A stretch of 64,000 nt of DNA from Mycolicibacterium hassiacum DSM 44199 (GTDB lineage: Bacteria > Actinomycetota > Actinomycetes > Mycobacteriales > Mycobacteriaceae). The stretch lies in NCBI RefSeq assembly GCF_900603025.1, contig NZ_LR026975.1, positions 4,712,001 to 4,776,000 on the forward strand, written 5' to 3'. Shown here one piece after another: positions 40,703 to 54,443 of this stretch. Within the stretch, counting starts at the first letter, position 1. Each line of letters opens with the position of its first letter. The notes beneath the pieces are model-generated. The model ran no database searches and had not been told where the DNA came from. It saw nothing but the letters and a program-made list of their open reading frames with translations. A program made the position numbers and the translations under genes.

Positions 40703-41518
40703 ATGGGCATGCCGGCACTGATCGCGACCGATGTCGACGGCACGCTGCTCGACGACTCCGAGGAGATCACCCCGCGCACCCGCGCGGCGGTGACCGCCGC
40801 CGTCGAGTCGGGCACGCGGTTCGTGCTGGCGACCGGGCGTCCGCCGCGCTGGGTGCAGCCGGTGGTCGACGCGCTGGGGTTCGCACCGATCGCGGTGTGT
40901 GCCAACGGTGCGGTGCTCTACGACCCGGCCACCGACCGGATCGTGTCGGCGCGCACGCTGTCGTCGGAGCAGTTGCGCCGGCTCGCCGAGATCGCCACCC
41001 GGGTGATTCCGGGCGCCGGGCTGGCGGTGGAGCGGGTCGGGGAGAGCGCCCACGACGCCGCCACCCCGCAGTTCGTCAGCTCGCCCGGTTACGAGCACGC
41101 CTGGCTGAACCCGGACAACACCGAGGTGTCGCTGGAGGATCTGCTGAGCGCCCCGGCGATCAAACTGCTCATCCGCAAGGCCGGGGCACGCAGCGGCGAG
41201 ATGGTCGACGCGCTCGCCGGGTACGTCGGCGACCTGGGCGACCTGACCTACTCCACCGACAACGGGCTGGTGGAGGTGGTGCCCCGGGGGATCAGCAAGG
41301 CGACCGGCATCGAGGAGGTGGCCCGGCCGCTGGGCATCCGCCCCGAGGAGGTGGTGACGTTCGGCGACATGCCCAACGACGTGCCGATGCTGCAGTGGGC
41401 CGGGCTGGGCGTGGCGATGGGCAACGCCCATCCCGAGGCGCTGGCCGCCGCCGACGAGGTCACCACCACCAACGCCGACGACGGGGTGGCGCGGGTGCTG
41501 GAACGCTGGTGGTCGTGA
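40703..41518 (+). CDS. Cof-type HAD phosphatase (Rv3813c-like)
   Basis: The 271-residue protein has HAD motif I IATDVDGTLLDDSE, motif II in RFVLATGRPPRW, Lys in VVPRGISKATGIEEVARPLG and the acidic motif IV VVTFGDMPNDVPMLQWAG. The Cof/C2B cap lies between. ATG at 40703 follows the acyltransferase stop by one base; a second ATG at 40709 is possible. It dephosphorylates a sugar or nucleotide phosphate not identifiable here. Convergent with the amidase gene. Confidence 0.9.
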   Translation: MGMPALIATDVDGTLLDDSEEITPRTRAAVTAAVESGTRFVLATGRPPRWVQPVVDALGFAPIAVCANGAVLYDPATDRIVSARTLSSEQLRRLAEIATRVIPGAGLAVERVGESAHDAATPQFVSSPGYEHAWLNPDNTEVSLEDLLSAPAIKLLIRKAGARSGEMVDALAGYVGDLGDLTYSTDNGLVEVVPRGISKATGIEEVARPLGIRPEEVVTFGDMPNDVPMLQWAGLGVAMGNAHPEALAAADEVTTTNADDGVARVLERWWS

Positions 41519-41525
41519 GCAGCCC

Positions 41526-43172
41526 CTATTCGGGGTTGTGCGCCGGGGTGAACCGCTCCAGCTGAACCGGCGTCTGCTGGGACAGCACCGGCGGCAGTTC
41601 GACCGGGATGCCGTCGATCACCCGGGTGACGGTGCCCTTCTCCCGGTCGAAGTTCAGCGTGCCGTGCTGGAAGTTCTGCACGATCCACAACGGTTCGTGG
41701 ATCTCCGCGCTCGTCGGCAGCCCCAGTGCTCCGCGTTCGAATCCCAGTGCGCCCCAGGCCTTGTAGATCTCACCGGTGAGCGGCTCGGCGCCGGTGGCCG
41801 GCGACCAGTAGATCGCGCCGTGTTCGAAGGTGACGTAGCGGGTGTCGCCGGCGCCGATGTTCTCCGGCGAGGTCGGCGCACCGAGGAAGCTGTTCATCCC
41901 GCCCAGCGATTCCCAGCGCGCGAAGATCGCGCCGCCGCGCAGGCTGTCGATGAGGTCCTCGGGACCGGGCGGATCGTTGAACCGGGCGGCGATGTCGCGG
42001 ATGCGGTCCAGCAGCGCGTAGGCGGCGTTGCCCGGACATTCGGTGATGCCGACGTCGCGGTGGGTGAAGATGGTCGGCAGCCGCGGGGTGGCGCCGACCG
42101 GGAACTTCGCGTACGAGCTGCCCGCCGAACCGAGCACCACGGTGCCGCGCGGATCGACCCGGTCCAGGCCCAGCCGCCAGCCGAGCAGTCGCCCGGTGGT
42201 GCGCAGCTGGACCGGGGTGGGCGGTTCGACGTCGAAGTTGCCCAGCATCGCGACCCCCCAGGTGTCGCGGTTGAAGCCGCCGGTGTGCGCGCCCTCGACC
42301 GACCTGGTGATCCCGCCGGCGCGGCCCTCGAAGACCTGGCCGTACTTGTCGACCAGTGCGTTGTAGGCGATGTCGCACCAGCCCAGGGTGCGGGTGTGGT
42401 ACTCGTAGATCGACCGGACGATGCCCGCGGAATCCTCGGGCGCGTAGTCGTTGCTGCCCGCGGTGTGGTGCACGATTCCCGCCCGGATCGGCCGGTCCGG
42501 GTGTGGGTTCGGGCAGCTGTTGGTCTCCGCGGCACCCCACTGGGTGCGGCTGATGATCCGCGGCGGCTGCCCCGGGGCGACGGCGGCCTCCGGCATCGGC
42601 GCCGCGTCGACGGGCGCCTGCGGCGGGCTGATCAGCACCGCGTTGATGTTCTGGCCGAACGGCTGCTCCACGGTGGCGGGCCGATAACCCAGTTCGGGTC
42701 GTGCCGGTTCGGGTTCGGTGCGCGGTGCGGGGTGGGCCGCCGGGTTCGTCGGGGAGGCCGGCCGGCGGATCGCGATCTGCACCGCGGTGGTGCGGCCGAC
42801 GAACACCGGCTCGGTGCCCTGCCGGCCCGGCGACGGGTCGTCGGGGCCCAAACCGCCCAGCGGCTCGACCTCGTACCACGGTCCCCAGCTGCCGTCGGCG
42901 CGCCGGGCGCGCACCCGCGCGGACGTGCCGGTGAGATCGTCGCCGGTCAGCGCGACCATGGCGAACTCCGAGGTGCCGTGCACCTCGCGGATCGTCTCAC
43001 CGTCGCCGAGATCGGTCAGCGGCTGTTCGACCAGCTGCGGCGCGCTGGGCGGCGCGGTCGCGCCGGGGTCGGCATCGGGATCGCCGGGGATGCCGAAGAT
43101 CGCCATCGGGGCCAGGACGACCGTCGCCACGGTGGCGGTGAACAACAACGGCACGGGACGACGACACGGCAC
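41526..43172 (-). CDS. Exported N-acetylmuramoyl-L-alanine amidase with LGFP repeats (Rv3811-like)
   Basis: The 548-residue protein has a signal sequence (PLLFTATVATVVLAPMAIFG) and an amidase_2/PGRP domain (about 215-375) with zinc ligands His in IVHHTAGSNDYAPEDSAGIV, His in IFTHRDVGITECPGNAAYAL and Cys in the same segment. C-terminal LGFP-type repeats follow (LGGMNSFLGAPTSPENIGAG, WGALGFERGALGLPTSAEIH), which bind the arabinogalactan-rich wall. GTG start at 43172. It should cleave the stem peptide from peptidoglycan. It is downstream of erp on the same strand but separated by a terminator. Confidence 0.9.
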   Translation of the reverse strand: MPCRRPVPLLFTATVATVVLAPMAIFGIPGDPDADPGATAPPSAPQLVEQPLTDLGDGETIREVHGTSEFAMVALTGDDLTGTSARVRARRADGSWGPWYEVEPLGGLGPDDPSPGRQGTEPVFVGRTTAVQIAIRRPASPTNPAAHPAPRTEPEPARPELGYRPATVEQPFGQNINAVLISPPQAPVDAAPMPEAAVAPGQPPRIISRTQWGAAETNSCPNPHPDRPIRAGIVHHTAGSNDYAPEDSAGIVRSIYEYHTRTLGWCDIAYNALVDKYGQVFEGRAGGITRSVEGAHTGGFNRDTWGVAMLGNFDVEPPTPVQLRTTGRLLGWRLGLDRVDPRGTVVLGSAGSSYAKFPVGATPRLPTIFTHRDVGITECPGNAAYALLDRIRDIAARFNDPPGPEDLIDSLRGGAIFARWESLGGMNSFLGAPTSPENIGAGDTRYVTFEHGAIYWSPATGAEPLTGEIYKAWGALGFERGALGLPTSAEIHEPLWIVQNFQHGTLNFDREKGTVTRVIDGIPVELPPVLSQQTPVQLERFTPAHNPE

Positions 43173-43180
43173 GGACTGAT

Positions 43181-43203
43181 GTTACGTGTGTGTCAGTTGT
43201 GAC
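43181..43203. promoter_or_regulatory. GTCACA...GTAAC element before the amidase gene
   Basis: Minus strand GTCACAACTGACACACACGT, ending AAC (43203-43181), lies 9-31 bp before the amidase start. It is similar in kind to the TGTGACA cluster at 35.7 kb. Possibly an MtrA site; inference only. Confidence 0.35.
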
Positions 43204-43280
43204 GAATGATTCGACACGGCCGGGATCGCGCCCAAATCGGCCGTGCCGGTCGACCGACCCGGCGGTGCCGCCCCGCAGCG

Positions 43281-43317
43281 ACGACACCGCAGAGCGCGGC
43301 GGCGTCTGCGGTGTCGT
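43281..43317 (-). terminator. Hairpin terminator after erp
   Basis: ACGACACCGCAGA (43281-43293) and TCTGCGGTGTCGT (43305-43317) are perfect 13-bp arms around an 11-base GC-rich loop, 27 bases past the erp stop. Confidence 0.75.
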
Positions 43318-43343
43318 TCGGATGCAGGTTCGTAAGGACCGGG

Positions 43344-44285
43344 TCAGGCCCCCGGCGCCGGCGGCGGGGGCGCCGGGGGAGCCGCGGCGGCCGCCGCCTC
43401 GGCGGGCGGTTTGGCCGCCGAGATGATCGCCGGCACCACCACGCCCTTGACCAGGTCGATGACCTGGGAGGCGCCCAGCTCGTTGGCCATGTCGGACAAC
43501 TCGCCGATGATGCCGCGGCTGGGCGCGGTCGCCACCGGCATCGTCGCCAGCGACGGGTCGCCGAGGATCGGGTAGGTCGGCACGGTCGGGTCGAGCCCGA
43601 TGGGTGCGGAGATCGGCACCTCGCCCGGGGCCGGCAGCGCACCGGTGGACACCGGCGTCAGCGCCGGATCCAGGCCCGGGGTCAGCGAAGGGTCGGTGAG
43701 CCCCGGATTGGTCAGCCCCGGATTGGTCAGCCCCGGATTGGTCAGACCCGGCGTGGTCAGGCCCGGGGTGGTCAGGCCGGTGGTGTCACCCGCCGGGTTG
43801 GTCAGGGCCGGGTTGGTCAGGGCCGGGTTGGTGAGGTCGGGGTTGGTCAGGCCCGGGTCGGTGAGCCCCGGCGTGGTCAGCCCCGGCGTGGTCAGCCCGG
43901 CGGACGCGTCGGGAGTGGTCAACCCCGGCGTGGTCAACCCCGGAGTGGTCAACCCCGGAGTGGTCAACCCCGGCGAGGTGAGCCCCGGTGAGGTCAGTCC
44001 CGGCGAGGTCAGGGCCGGGCTGGTCAGGGTCGAGCCCGTCCCGGTCAGCGCCGGCATCGGCGGCAGGTTGATGCCGAACTGCGACAGCCCCTGCGACAGC
44101 GCCGACATGATCTCGGCGGGCAGCTCGGTGATCAGCGCGGCCTGGACGAACTCGCGCTTCTGCGGCTGCGGATGAACGGCGGCCGACAGATCGGAAACGG
44201 CGACGACGGCGGCTGGGCTCGCCACTGCCAAGGCAGCGACTGCGCTCATGGCCGTTGAGAGCCTGCGGCGGCGTCGGTTCGGCAC
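43344..44285 (-). CDS. erp: Exported repetitive protein Erp (PirG)
   Basis: The 313-residue protein has a basic N-terminus (PNRRRRRLSTAMS), a signal helix (AVAALAVASPAAVVAV), a conserved N-terminal domain (FVQAALITELPAEIMSALSQ) and about 25 five-residue PGLT(S/T/N/D) repeats (about 85-215). A conserved C-terminal domain (SRGIIGELSDMANELGASQV) and a Pro/Ala tail follow. I chose the GTG at 44285 because GAGGAGACTTTC precedes it. Erp is a surface protein needed for wall integrity and virulence in pathogens. Divergent from glf. Confidence 0.93.
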   Translation of the reverse strand: MPNRRRRRLSTAMSAVAALAVASPAAVVAVSDLSAAVHPQPQKREFVQAALITELPAEIMSALSQGLSQFGINLPPMPALTGTGSTLTSPALTSPGLTSPGLTSPGLTTPGLTTPGLTTPGLTTPDASAGLTTPGLTTPGLTDPGLTNPDLTNPALTNPALTNPAGDTTGLTTPGLTTPGLTNPGLTNPGLTNPGLTDPSLTPGLDPALTPVSTGALPAPGEVPISAPIGLDPTVPTYPILGDPSLATMPVATAPSRGIIGELSDMANELGASQVIDLVKGVVVPAIISAAKPPAEAAAAAAPPAPPPPAPGA

Positions 44286-44394
44286 GAAAGTCTCCTCAAT
44301 ACATGGACTACGTCGGGTAGCGCTTTCCCGTTCGACGGTACTGGTGTGACTAGTGAGGAAAAAGTGACGATATGGAATCGTGAGCCAATCTTGA

Positions 44395-47583
<3,189 letters not shown>

Positions 47584-47591
<8 letters not shown>

Positions 47592-48174
47592 GTCGCACGA
47601 GTTCGGGCCCGACACCTTCGAGCCGCACGGGTCGCCGGATGCGCCGCGCGGCGAGGAGGCCGCGCTGGTCACGGTGCAGGCCGCGCTGGCCGGCCGGCCC
47701 GGCGTACTGCCGGCGGCCCGCGCGCTGTCGCACTTCGGGGAGCACAGCCTCGGCTGGCTGGCGGTCGCGGGTCTGGGCGCGCTGCTCGACCGCGGGCGCC
47801 GGCGCGACTGGCTGGCGGTCGGGGTGGGTGCGCTGGCCGCGCACGCCGCCGCGGTGCTGATCAAGCGGGTGGTGCGCCGCGAACGCCCGCACCACCCGGC
47901 GATCGCGGTCAACGTCGGCACCCCGAGCCGGCTGAGTTTCCCGTCCGCGCACGCGACCTCGACCACCGCGGCCGCGATCCTGTTGGCGCGCGTCACCGGC
48001 CTGCCGCTGCCCGCGCTGCTGATCCCCCCGATGGCGGTGTCCCGGCTGGTGCTGGGCGTGCACTACCCCAGCGACGTGCTCACCGGAATCGCGGTCGGCG
48101 CGACCGTCGCCAAGACGGTCGGTGTGCTGGCCGACCGGACCGGCGATGCCGACGCGACGAGCAGGAGCAGGTGA
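47584..48174 (+). CDS. PAP2-family phosphatase (Rv3807c-like, DPPR-phosphate phosphatase candidate)
   Basis: The 196-residue protein has the three lipid phosphatase motifs: KRVVRRERPHHP, SFPSAHATSTT and SRLVLGVHYPSDVL. Predicted helices surround them. It is placed between glfT2 and ubiA, and the family member in M. tuberculosis is proposed to remove the 5-phosphate of decaprenylphosphoryl-phosphoribose after UbiA. The start at 47584 lies inside glfT2. Confidence 0.88.
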
Positions 48175-48178
48175 CTTA

Positions 48179-49138
48179 ATGAGCGTCTCGAGTCAAGCAG
48201 GAAGCGCCCGGCAGATGAGTGAACCACCGGCCCCGCACCCGGGCCCACCCAGCAACGTCGTCACCGGGCTGATCAAGGCCGTCCGGCCCCGCCAGTGGGT
48301 CAAGAACGTCCTGGTGTTCGCCGCCCCGGTGGCCGCGCTCGGCGACGACCGCTTCGCCAACGGCGACTACACCGAGGTGCTGCTGCACGTGGTGCTGGCG
48401 TTCGTGGTGTTCAGCCTCGCCGCGTCGGCGGTGTACCTGGTCAACGACGCCCGCGACGTGGAGGCCGACCGCCAGCACCCCACCAAGCGGTACCGCCCGA
48501 TCGCGGCCGGTGTGGTCCCGGAGTGGCTGGCCTACACCACCGCGGTCGTGCTGGCCGCCGCCTCGCTGGTCATCTCCTGGCGGACCGCCCCGGATCTCGC
48601 GCTGGTCATGGCGATCTACATCGCGATCCAGCTGGCGTACTGCTACGGGCTCAAACACCAGCCGGTGATCGACCTGTGCATCGTGTCGTCGGGCTTTCTG
48701 ATCCGGGCCATCGCCGGCGGTGTGGCCGCCGGCGTGCGCCTGTCGCCGTGGTTCCTGCTGGTGATGGCGTTCGGGTCGCTGTTCATGGTGGCCGGTAAGC
48801 GCTACGCCGAACTGCAGCTGGCCGAACGCACCGGCGCGAAGATCCGCAAGTCGCTGGAGAGCTACACCAGCTCCTATCTGCGGTTCGTCTGGACGCTGTC
48901 GGCGACCGCGCTGGTGCTGTGTTACGGCCTGTGGGCGTTCGAGCGCGTCGAGGGCGGCGGTTCGTCCTGGTTCGTGGTATCGATGATTCCGTTCGTGATC
49001 GCGATCCTGCGCTACGCGGTGGACGTGGACGGCGGGATGGCCGGGGAACCCGAGGAGATCGCGTTGAAGGACCGCGTGCTGCAGTTGTTGGCGGTGGCGT
49101 GGATCGGAACCATCAGTGCGGCAGTCTTCCTCGGCTGA
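48179..49138 (+). CDS. ubiA: Decaprenyl-phosphate phosphoribosyltransferase (DPPR synthase, UbiA)
   Basis: The 319-residue UbiA-fold prenyltransferase has the Asp-rich motif in YLVNDARDVEADRQHPTKRY and about nine helices. It transfers phosphoribose from PRPP to decaprenyl phosphate, the first step to the arabinose donor DPA. ATG at 48179; a second ATG eleven codons later is possible. Mutations in this gene give ethambutol resistance in M. tuberculosis. Overlaps nothing but is one base from aftB. Confidence 0.93.
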   Translation: MSVSSQAGSARQMSEPPAPHPGPPSNVVTGLIKAVRPRQWVKNVLVFAAPVAALGDDRFANGDYTEVLLHVVLAFVVFSLAASAVYLVNDARDVEADRQHPTKRYRPIAAGVVPEWLAYTTAVVLAAASLVISWRTAPDLALVMAIYIAIQLAYCYGLKHQPVIDLCIVSSGFLIRAIAGGVAAGVRLSPWFLLVMAFGSLFMVAGKRYAELQLAERTGAKIRKSLESYTSSYLRFVWTLSATALVLCYGLWAFERVEGGGSSWFVVSMIPFVIAILRYAVDVDGGMAGEPEEIALKDRVLQLLAVAWIGTISAAVFLG

Positions 49139-49139
49139 G

Positions 49140-51191
49140 ATGACCCGCGCGGCCGGCCCGCCGGTCGTCGGCGACCCGGGCGGGGCGCTGCGCCTGCCGG
49201 TGTGGCTGGACGACTGGCTCGACGCGCTGGAGCGGCGGATGTCGCGCTGGCCGGCCTATCCGCTCGAATGGTCGGCGCGGCTGAGCCTGTGGCTGAGCCT
49301 GGTCGTCGTCGCCGTGCTGTTCGGCTACGGTGCCTGGCAGCGGCGCTGGATCGCCGACGACGGCCTGATCGTGCTGCGGACCGTGCGAAACCTGTTGGCC
49401 GGCAACGGTCCGGTGTTCAACGCCGGGGAGCGGGTGGAGGCCAACACCTCCACGGTGTGGACCTATCTGATCTACCTGGGCGCGCTGGTCGGCGGGCCGG
49501 TGCGGCTGGAGTACGTGGCGCTGGTGCTGGCGCTGGTGCTCAGCGTGGTCGGCGTGGTGTTCGCGATGCTGGGCACCGCGCGGCTGTTCGCACCCGGGCT
49601 GCGGGGCCGGCGCGCGCTGCTGCTGCCGGCCGGGATGCTGGTCTACATCGCGCTGCCGCCGGCCCGCGACTTCGCCACCTCCGGGCTGGAGAACGGTCTG
49701 GTGCTGGCTTACCTCGGGCTGCTGTGGTGGATGCTGGTCTGCTGGTCGCAGGCCGTCCGCCGGTACGGCGCACCCGATTCGGAGCCGGTCACCGCGCAGG
49801 GCCGACTGTTCGACGCGGCGCTGGCGTTCGTCGCCGGGCTGAGCGTGCTGGTGCGGCCGGAGTTGGCGCTGATCGGGATCGGCGCGCTGGCGATGATGCT
49901 GATCGCCGCGCGGGACTGGCGCCGCCGCGGGCTGATCGTCGTCGCCGGGGGCCTGCTGCCGGTGGGCTACCAGATCTTCCGGATGGGCTACTACGGCCTG
50001 CTGTTCCCGTCCACCGCGCTGGCCAAGGAGGCCTCCGGGGCCAAGTGGTCGCAGGGCTTCACCTATCTGAGCAACTTCAACGGCCCGTACCTGCTGTGGG
50101 CGCCGGCGATCCTGCTGGTCGGGCTCGCGGTCGTGGTGACCGTGGCCGCCGGGCGGCCGCTGCGGATGCGCCGGCGGGTCGCGCCCGGCTACGGCTGGGT
50201 CGCCCGCGTGGTGCAGAGCCCGCAGGCGGTGGTGCTGTTCACGCTGCTGAGCGGGCTGCTGCAGGCGCTGTACTGGATCCGCCAGGGCGGGGACTTCATG
50301 CACGGCCGGGTGCTGCTGGCCCCGCTGTTCCTGTTGCTGCTGCCGGTCGCGGTGATCCCGGTGCTGCTGCCCGACACCCGGCGGATGGCGCGCGGTGCCG
50401 GATATCTGTTCGTCGGCGCCACCGGGGTGCTGTGGGCGGCGGTGGCCGGCTGGTCGCTGTGGGCGGCGAACTCGCCCGGGATGGGGGCCGACGCCACCCG
50501 CGTCACCTACTCCGGCATCGTCGACGAACGGCGGTTCTACGCCCAGGCCACCGGCCACGCCCATCCGCTCACCGCGGCCGACTATCTGGACTATCCGCGG
50601 ATGCGGGCGGCGGTCACGACGATCGAGAACACCCCGGAGGGGGCGCTGCTGCTGCCGTCGGGCAACTACGACCAGTGGGATGTGGTGCCCGCGGTCCCGC
50701 CGCCTCCGGACGCGCCGCGCGATCCGGACGACGCGCCGCACACGGTCTTTTTCACCAACCTGGGCATGACCGGGATGAACCTGGGCCTGGACGTGCGGGT
50801 GATCGACCAGATCGGCCTGGCCAACCCGCTGGCCGCGCACACCGAACGGCTGACCGACGGCCGCATCGGCCACGACAAGAACCTGTTCCCGGACTGGGCG
50901 ATCGCCGAGGGGCCGTTCCTCAAGGAGCCGCCGTTCATCCCCGGCTACCTCGACCCGGACTGGGTGACCCAGGCCGAGGCCGCGTTGCAGTGCCCGGCCA
51001 CCGACGCGATGCTCAACGCGATCCGGGCGCCGATGGGGCCGCGCCGGTTCCTGTCGAACCTGTGGCACGCGGCGGGGTTCACCCGATACCGGATCGACCG
51101 GGTGCCGCTGTACGAGCTGGCCAGGTGCGGGCTCGAGGTGCCCCCGCTGCGGGAGACCCCGTACACTGGCATGCCGGCAACGGGGCCATAG
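49140..51191 (+). CDS. aftB: Arabinofuranosyltransferase AftB
   Basis: The 683-residue GT-C enzyme has an N-terminal membrane domain with about ten helices. The catalytic Asp pair is in the first external loop (RRWIADDGLIVLRTVRNLLA then GNGPVFNAGERVEANTSTVW). A C-terminal external domain from about 450 (YSGIVDERRFYAQATGHAHP...) follows. It adds the terminal beta-1,2 arabinofuranose from DPA that later carries mycolates. I chose the ATG at 49140 (MTRAAGPP); a GTG inside ubiA is less likely. Confidence 0.92.
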   Translation: MTRAAGPPVVGDPGGALRLPVWLDDWLDALERRMSRWPAYPLEWSARLSLWLSLVVVAVLFGYGAWQRRWIADDGLIVLRTVRNLLAGNGPVFNAGERVEANTSTVWTYLIYLGALVGGPVRLEYVALVLALVLSVVGVVFAMLGTARLFAPGLRGRRALLLPAGMLVYIALPPARDFATSGLENGLVLAYLGLLWWMLVCWSQAVRRYGAPDSEPVTAQGRLFDAALAFVAGLSVLVRPELALIGIGALAMMLIAARDWRRRGLIVVAGGLLPVGYQIFRMGYYGLLFPSTALAKEASGAKWSQGFTYLSNFNGPYLLWAPAILLVGLAVVVTVAAGRPLRMRRRVAPGYGWVARVVQSPQAVVLFTLLSGLLQALYWIRQGGDFMHGRVLLAPLFLLLLPVAVIPVLLPDTRRMARGAGYLFVGATGVLWAAVAGWSLWAANSPGMGADATRVTYSGIVDERRFYAQATGHAHPLTAADYLDYPRMRAAVTTIENTPEGALLLPSGNYDQWDVVPAVPPPPDAPRDPDDAPHTVFFTNLGMTGMNLGLDVRVIDQIGLANPLAAHTERLTDGRIGHDKNLFPDWAIAEGPFLKEPPFIPGYLDPDWVTQAEAALQCPATDAMLNAIRAPMGPRRFLSNLWHAAGFTRYRIDRVPLYELARCGLEVPPLRETPYTGMPATGP

Positions 51192-52684
<1,493 letters not shown>

Positions 52685-52715
52685 CCGGCCGCTGCGAGCA
52701 GCGCCGTAGCCAAAA

Positions 52716-52759
52716 GACGAACGGCGGCGATCCGATCCGGGTCGCCGCCGTTCGCCGTC
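52716..52759 (+). terminator. Hairpin terminator after fbpA
   Basis: GAACGGCGGCGA (52719-52730) pairs with TCGCCGCCGTTC (52742-52753), about 35 bases after the fbpA stop; flanking bases (GACGA, CCGTC) add partial pairing. Confidence 0.7.
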
Positions 52760-52883
52760 TCCGGATCCGATTCCCCCGGGGCGGAGCGCCGTTCTCGCCG
52801 CCGGGAGGGGTGGTTTCCGGCACGGGCCGGTAGCCGGGTGTGGTTGTATACCTGCGGCGGATTCGACGTGAGGTGGACAGTTG

Positions 52884-53783
52884 ATGCACAGCGTGATTCG
52901 GGGGTTGATTCGCACGGTCCTGTCGGTGGCCCTGGGGGCGGGGTTGTGGGCGGCCGGCACCGCGACCGCGCCGACGGCCAAGGCCGAGGTCGAGATGCTG
53001 ATGGTTCCGTCGCCGGCGATGGGCCGCGACATCCCGGTGGCCTTCCTCGCCGGCGGCCCGCACGCGGTGGTGCTCCTCGACGCGTTCAACGCCGCCCCCG
53101 ATGTCAGCAACTGGGTGACCGCCGGTGACGCGATGAACACGCTCGCCGGCAAGGGCATCTCGGTGGTCGCGCCCGCGGGCGGCGCCTGGAGCATGTACAC
53201 CAACTGGGAACAGGACGGCAGCAAGCAGTGGGAGACCTTCCTGGCCCACGAGCTGCCGGACTGGCTGGCCGCGAACAAGGGCCTGGCCCCCGGCGGTCAC
53301 GGCATCGTCGGCGCCGCGCAGGGCGGCTACGGCGCGATGGCCATGGCGACCTTCCATCCCGAGCGCTACCGGTTCGCCGGTTCGCTGTCGGGTTTCCTGG
53401 CACCGGAGCGCACCGGCGTGGACGGCGCCATCACGGCGGGGCTGCAGCAATGGGGCGGGGTGGACACCCGCAACATGTGGGGTCTGCCACAGCTGGGCCG
53501 CTGGAAGTGGCACTCGCCGAACGTGCACGTGCAACTGCTGGCCGACAACAACACCCGGCTGTGGGTGTGGTCCGCGCCCGCCGGTGGCTGCACCGATCCG
53601 GCCGCGATGATCGGCTACTGCGATATCGCCCAGGGCACGAATCGCGAGTTCTACTCGCACTATCGGTCGGTCGGCGGGCATAACGGGCACTTCGACTTCC
53701 CGACCTCCGGCACCCACGACTGGGGCAGCTGGAAGGCTCAGCTCAAGGCAATGACCGGCGATCTGGTCGCCACCATCAGGTAG
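52884..53783 (+). CDS. fbpD: Antigen 85-like non-catalytic protein FbpD (MPT51)
   Basis: The 299-residue secreted protein has a signal peptide (VLSVALGAGLWAAGTATAPT, ending AKAE) and an alpha/beta-hydrolase fold like fbpA (EMLMVPSPAMGRDIPVAF). The nucleophile position reads GIVGAAQGGYGAM, with Ala in place of Ser, so mycolyl transfer is not expected; MPT51 proteins in general lack the Ser. It may bind fibronectin or sugars. ATG at 52884, after a TTG codon. Confidence 0.93.
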   Translation: MHSVIRGLIRTVLSVALGAGLWAAGTATAPTAKAEVEMLMVPSPAMGRDIPVAFLAGGPHAVVLLDAFNAAPDVSNWVTAGDAMNTLAGKGISVVAPAGGAWSMYTNWEQDGSKQWETFLAHELPDWLAANKGLAPGGHGIVGAAQGGYGAMAMATFHPERYRFAGSLSGFLAPERTGVDGAITAGLQQWGGVDTRNMWGLPQLGRWKWHSPNVHVQLLADNNTRLWVWSAPAGGCTDPAAMIGYCDIAQGTNREFYSHYRSVGGHNGHFDFPTSGTHDWGSWKAQLKAMTGDLVATIR

Positions 53784-53860
53784 TCCTCGCGGCGGCGGGC
53801 GGCCCGGGGCACCCGCCGCCCACCCGCCCGCATCCCGTCCCGGTCGGTACCTTGGGAACC

Positions 53861-54412
53861 GTGCAACGCTCGGTACGGCGAAAGGCCGGTTCGGTTCCGC
53901 TCCCGCACCGGGTGGTGCGGCCGGCGACGCCGGCGTGGGTTGCTCCGATCGTGGCCGCCGGGGTGGCGCTGACGGTCTCCGGGACGGTCTCGGGGTGCTC
54001 CGGGCAGGAGATGCTCGCCTCGGTCGGGCTGCGCCCCGCCGAGGAGACCGCCAGCCGGCACGGTGACGCGCAGGCGGCCCCGCCCGGGCCGGTGCACGCG
54101 GGTGGGCAGTCCAACGCGCTGGTCGTCACCCCGCGGCAGCGCGCCTATCTCGACGCCCTGGCGGCCGCCGGGGTGCAGCGCTCCAGCGACCTGGCCGCAC
54201 TGTCCATCGGTTCCCACATCTGTCAGGCCCGCGCCGCCCGGCACACCGACCAGCAGGTGTGGGACTACATCCTGCCGATGGTTCGCAGCGACGTCAGCGG
54301 CGCGGCCCGCATATCCTCGATCGCACCGTCCGGGCGGCGGCCCCCGTCGGCCGCCGAGGTGAACGCCGCGACCGCCGACTACATTCGCATCGCGACCGAA
54401 CGACTCTGCTGA
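53861..54412 (+). CDS. DUF732-like exported protein, possible lipoprotein
   Basis: The 183-residue protein has a hydrophobic signal (APIVAAGVALTVSGTVSGCS) whose SGC could serve as a lipobox, and a C-terminal DUF732-like domain (TPRQRAYLDALAAAGVQRSS, DLAALSIGSHICQARA, paired Cys). I chose the GTG at 53861 because TACCTT eight bases before it makes a leaderless -10. The gene is found at this place in fast growers but not in M. tuberculosis as far as I recall. Function unknown. Confidence 0.72.
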   Translation: MQRSVRRKAGSVPLPHRVVRPATPAWVAPIVAAGVALTVSGTVSGCSGQEMLASVGLRPAEETASRHGDAQAAPPGPVHAGGQSNALVVTPRQRAYLDALAAAGVQRSSDLAALSIGSHICQARAARHTDQQVWDYILPMVRSDVSGAARISSIAPSGRRPPSAAEVNAATADYIRIATERLC

Positions 54413-54443
54413 ACCCTGAGCACTGCAAGGAGCCTGACGACCC

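Noticed and set aside
43660..44050. Regular short repeats that might look like a CRISPR array
   Set aside because: They are in-frame 15-bp units encoding the PGLTx repeats of Erp with no spacers.
52884..53783. Loss of the catalytic Ser in FbpD as a new mutation
   Set aside because: MPT51/FbpD proteins generally lack it; this is normal for the family.
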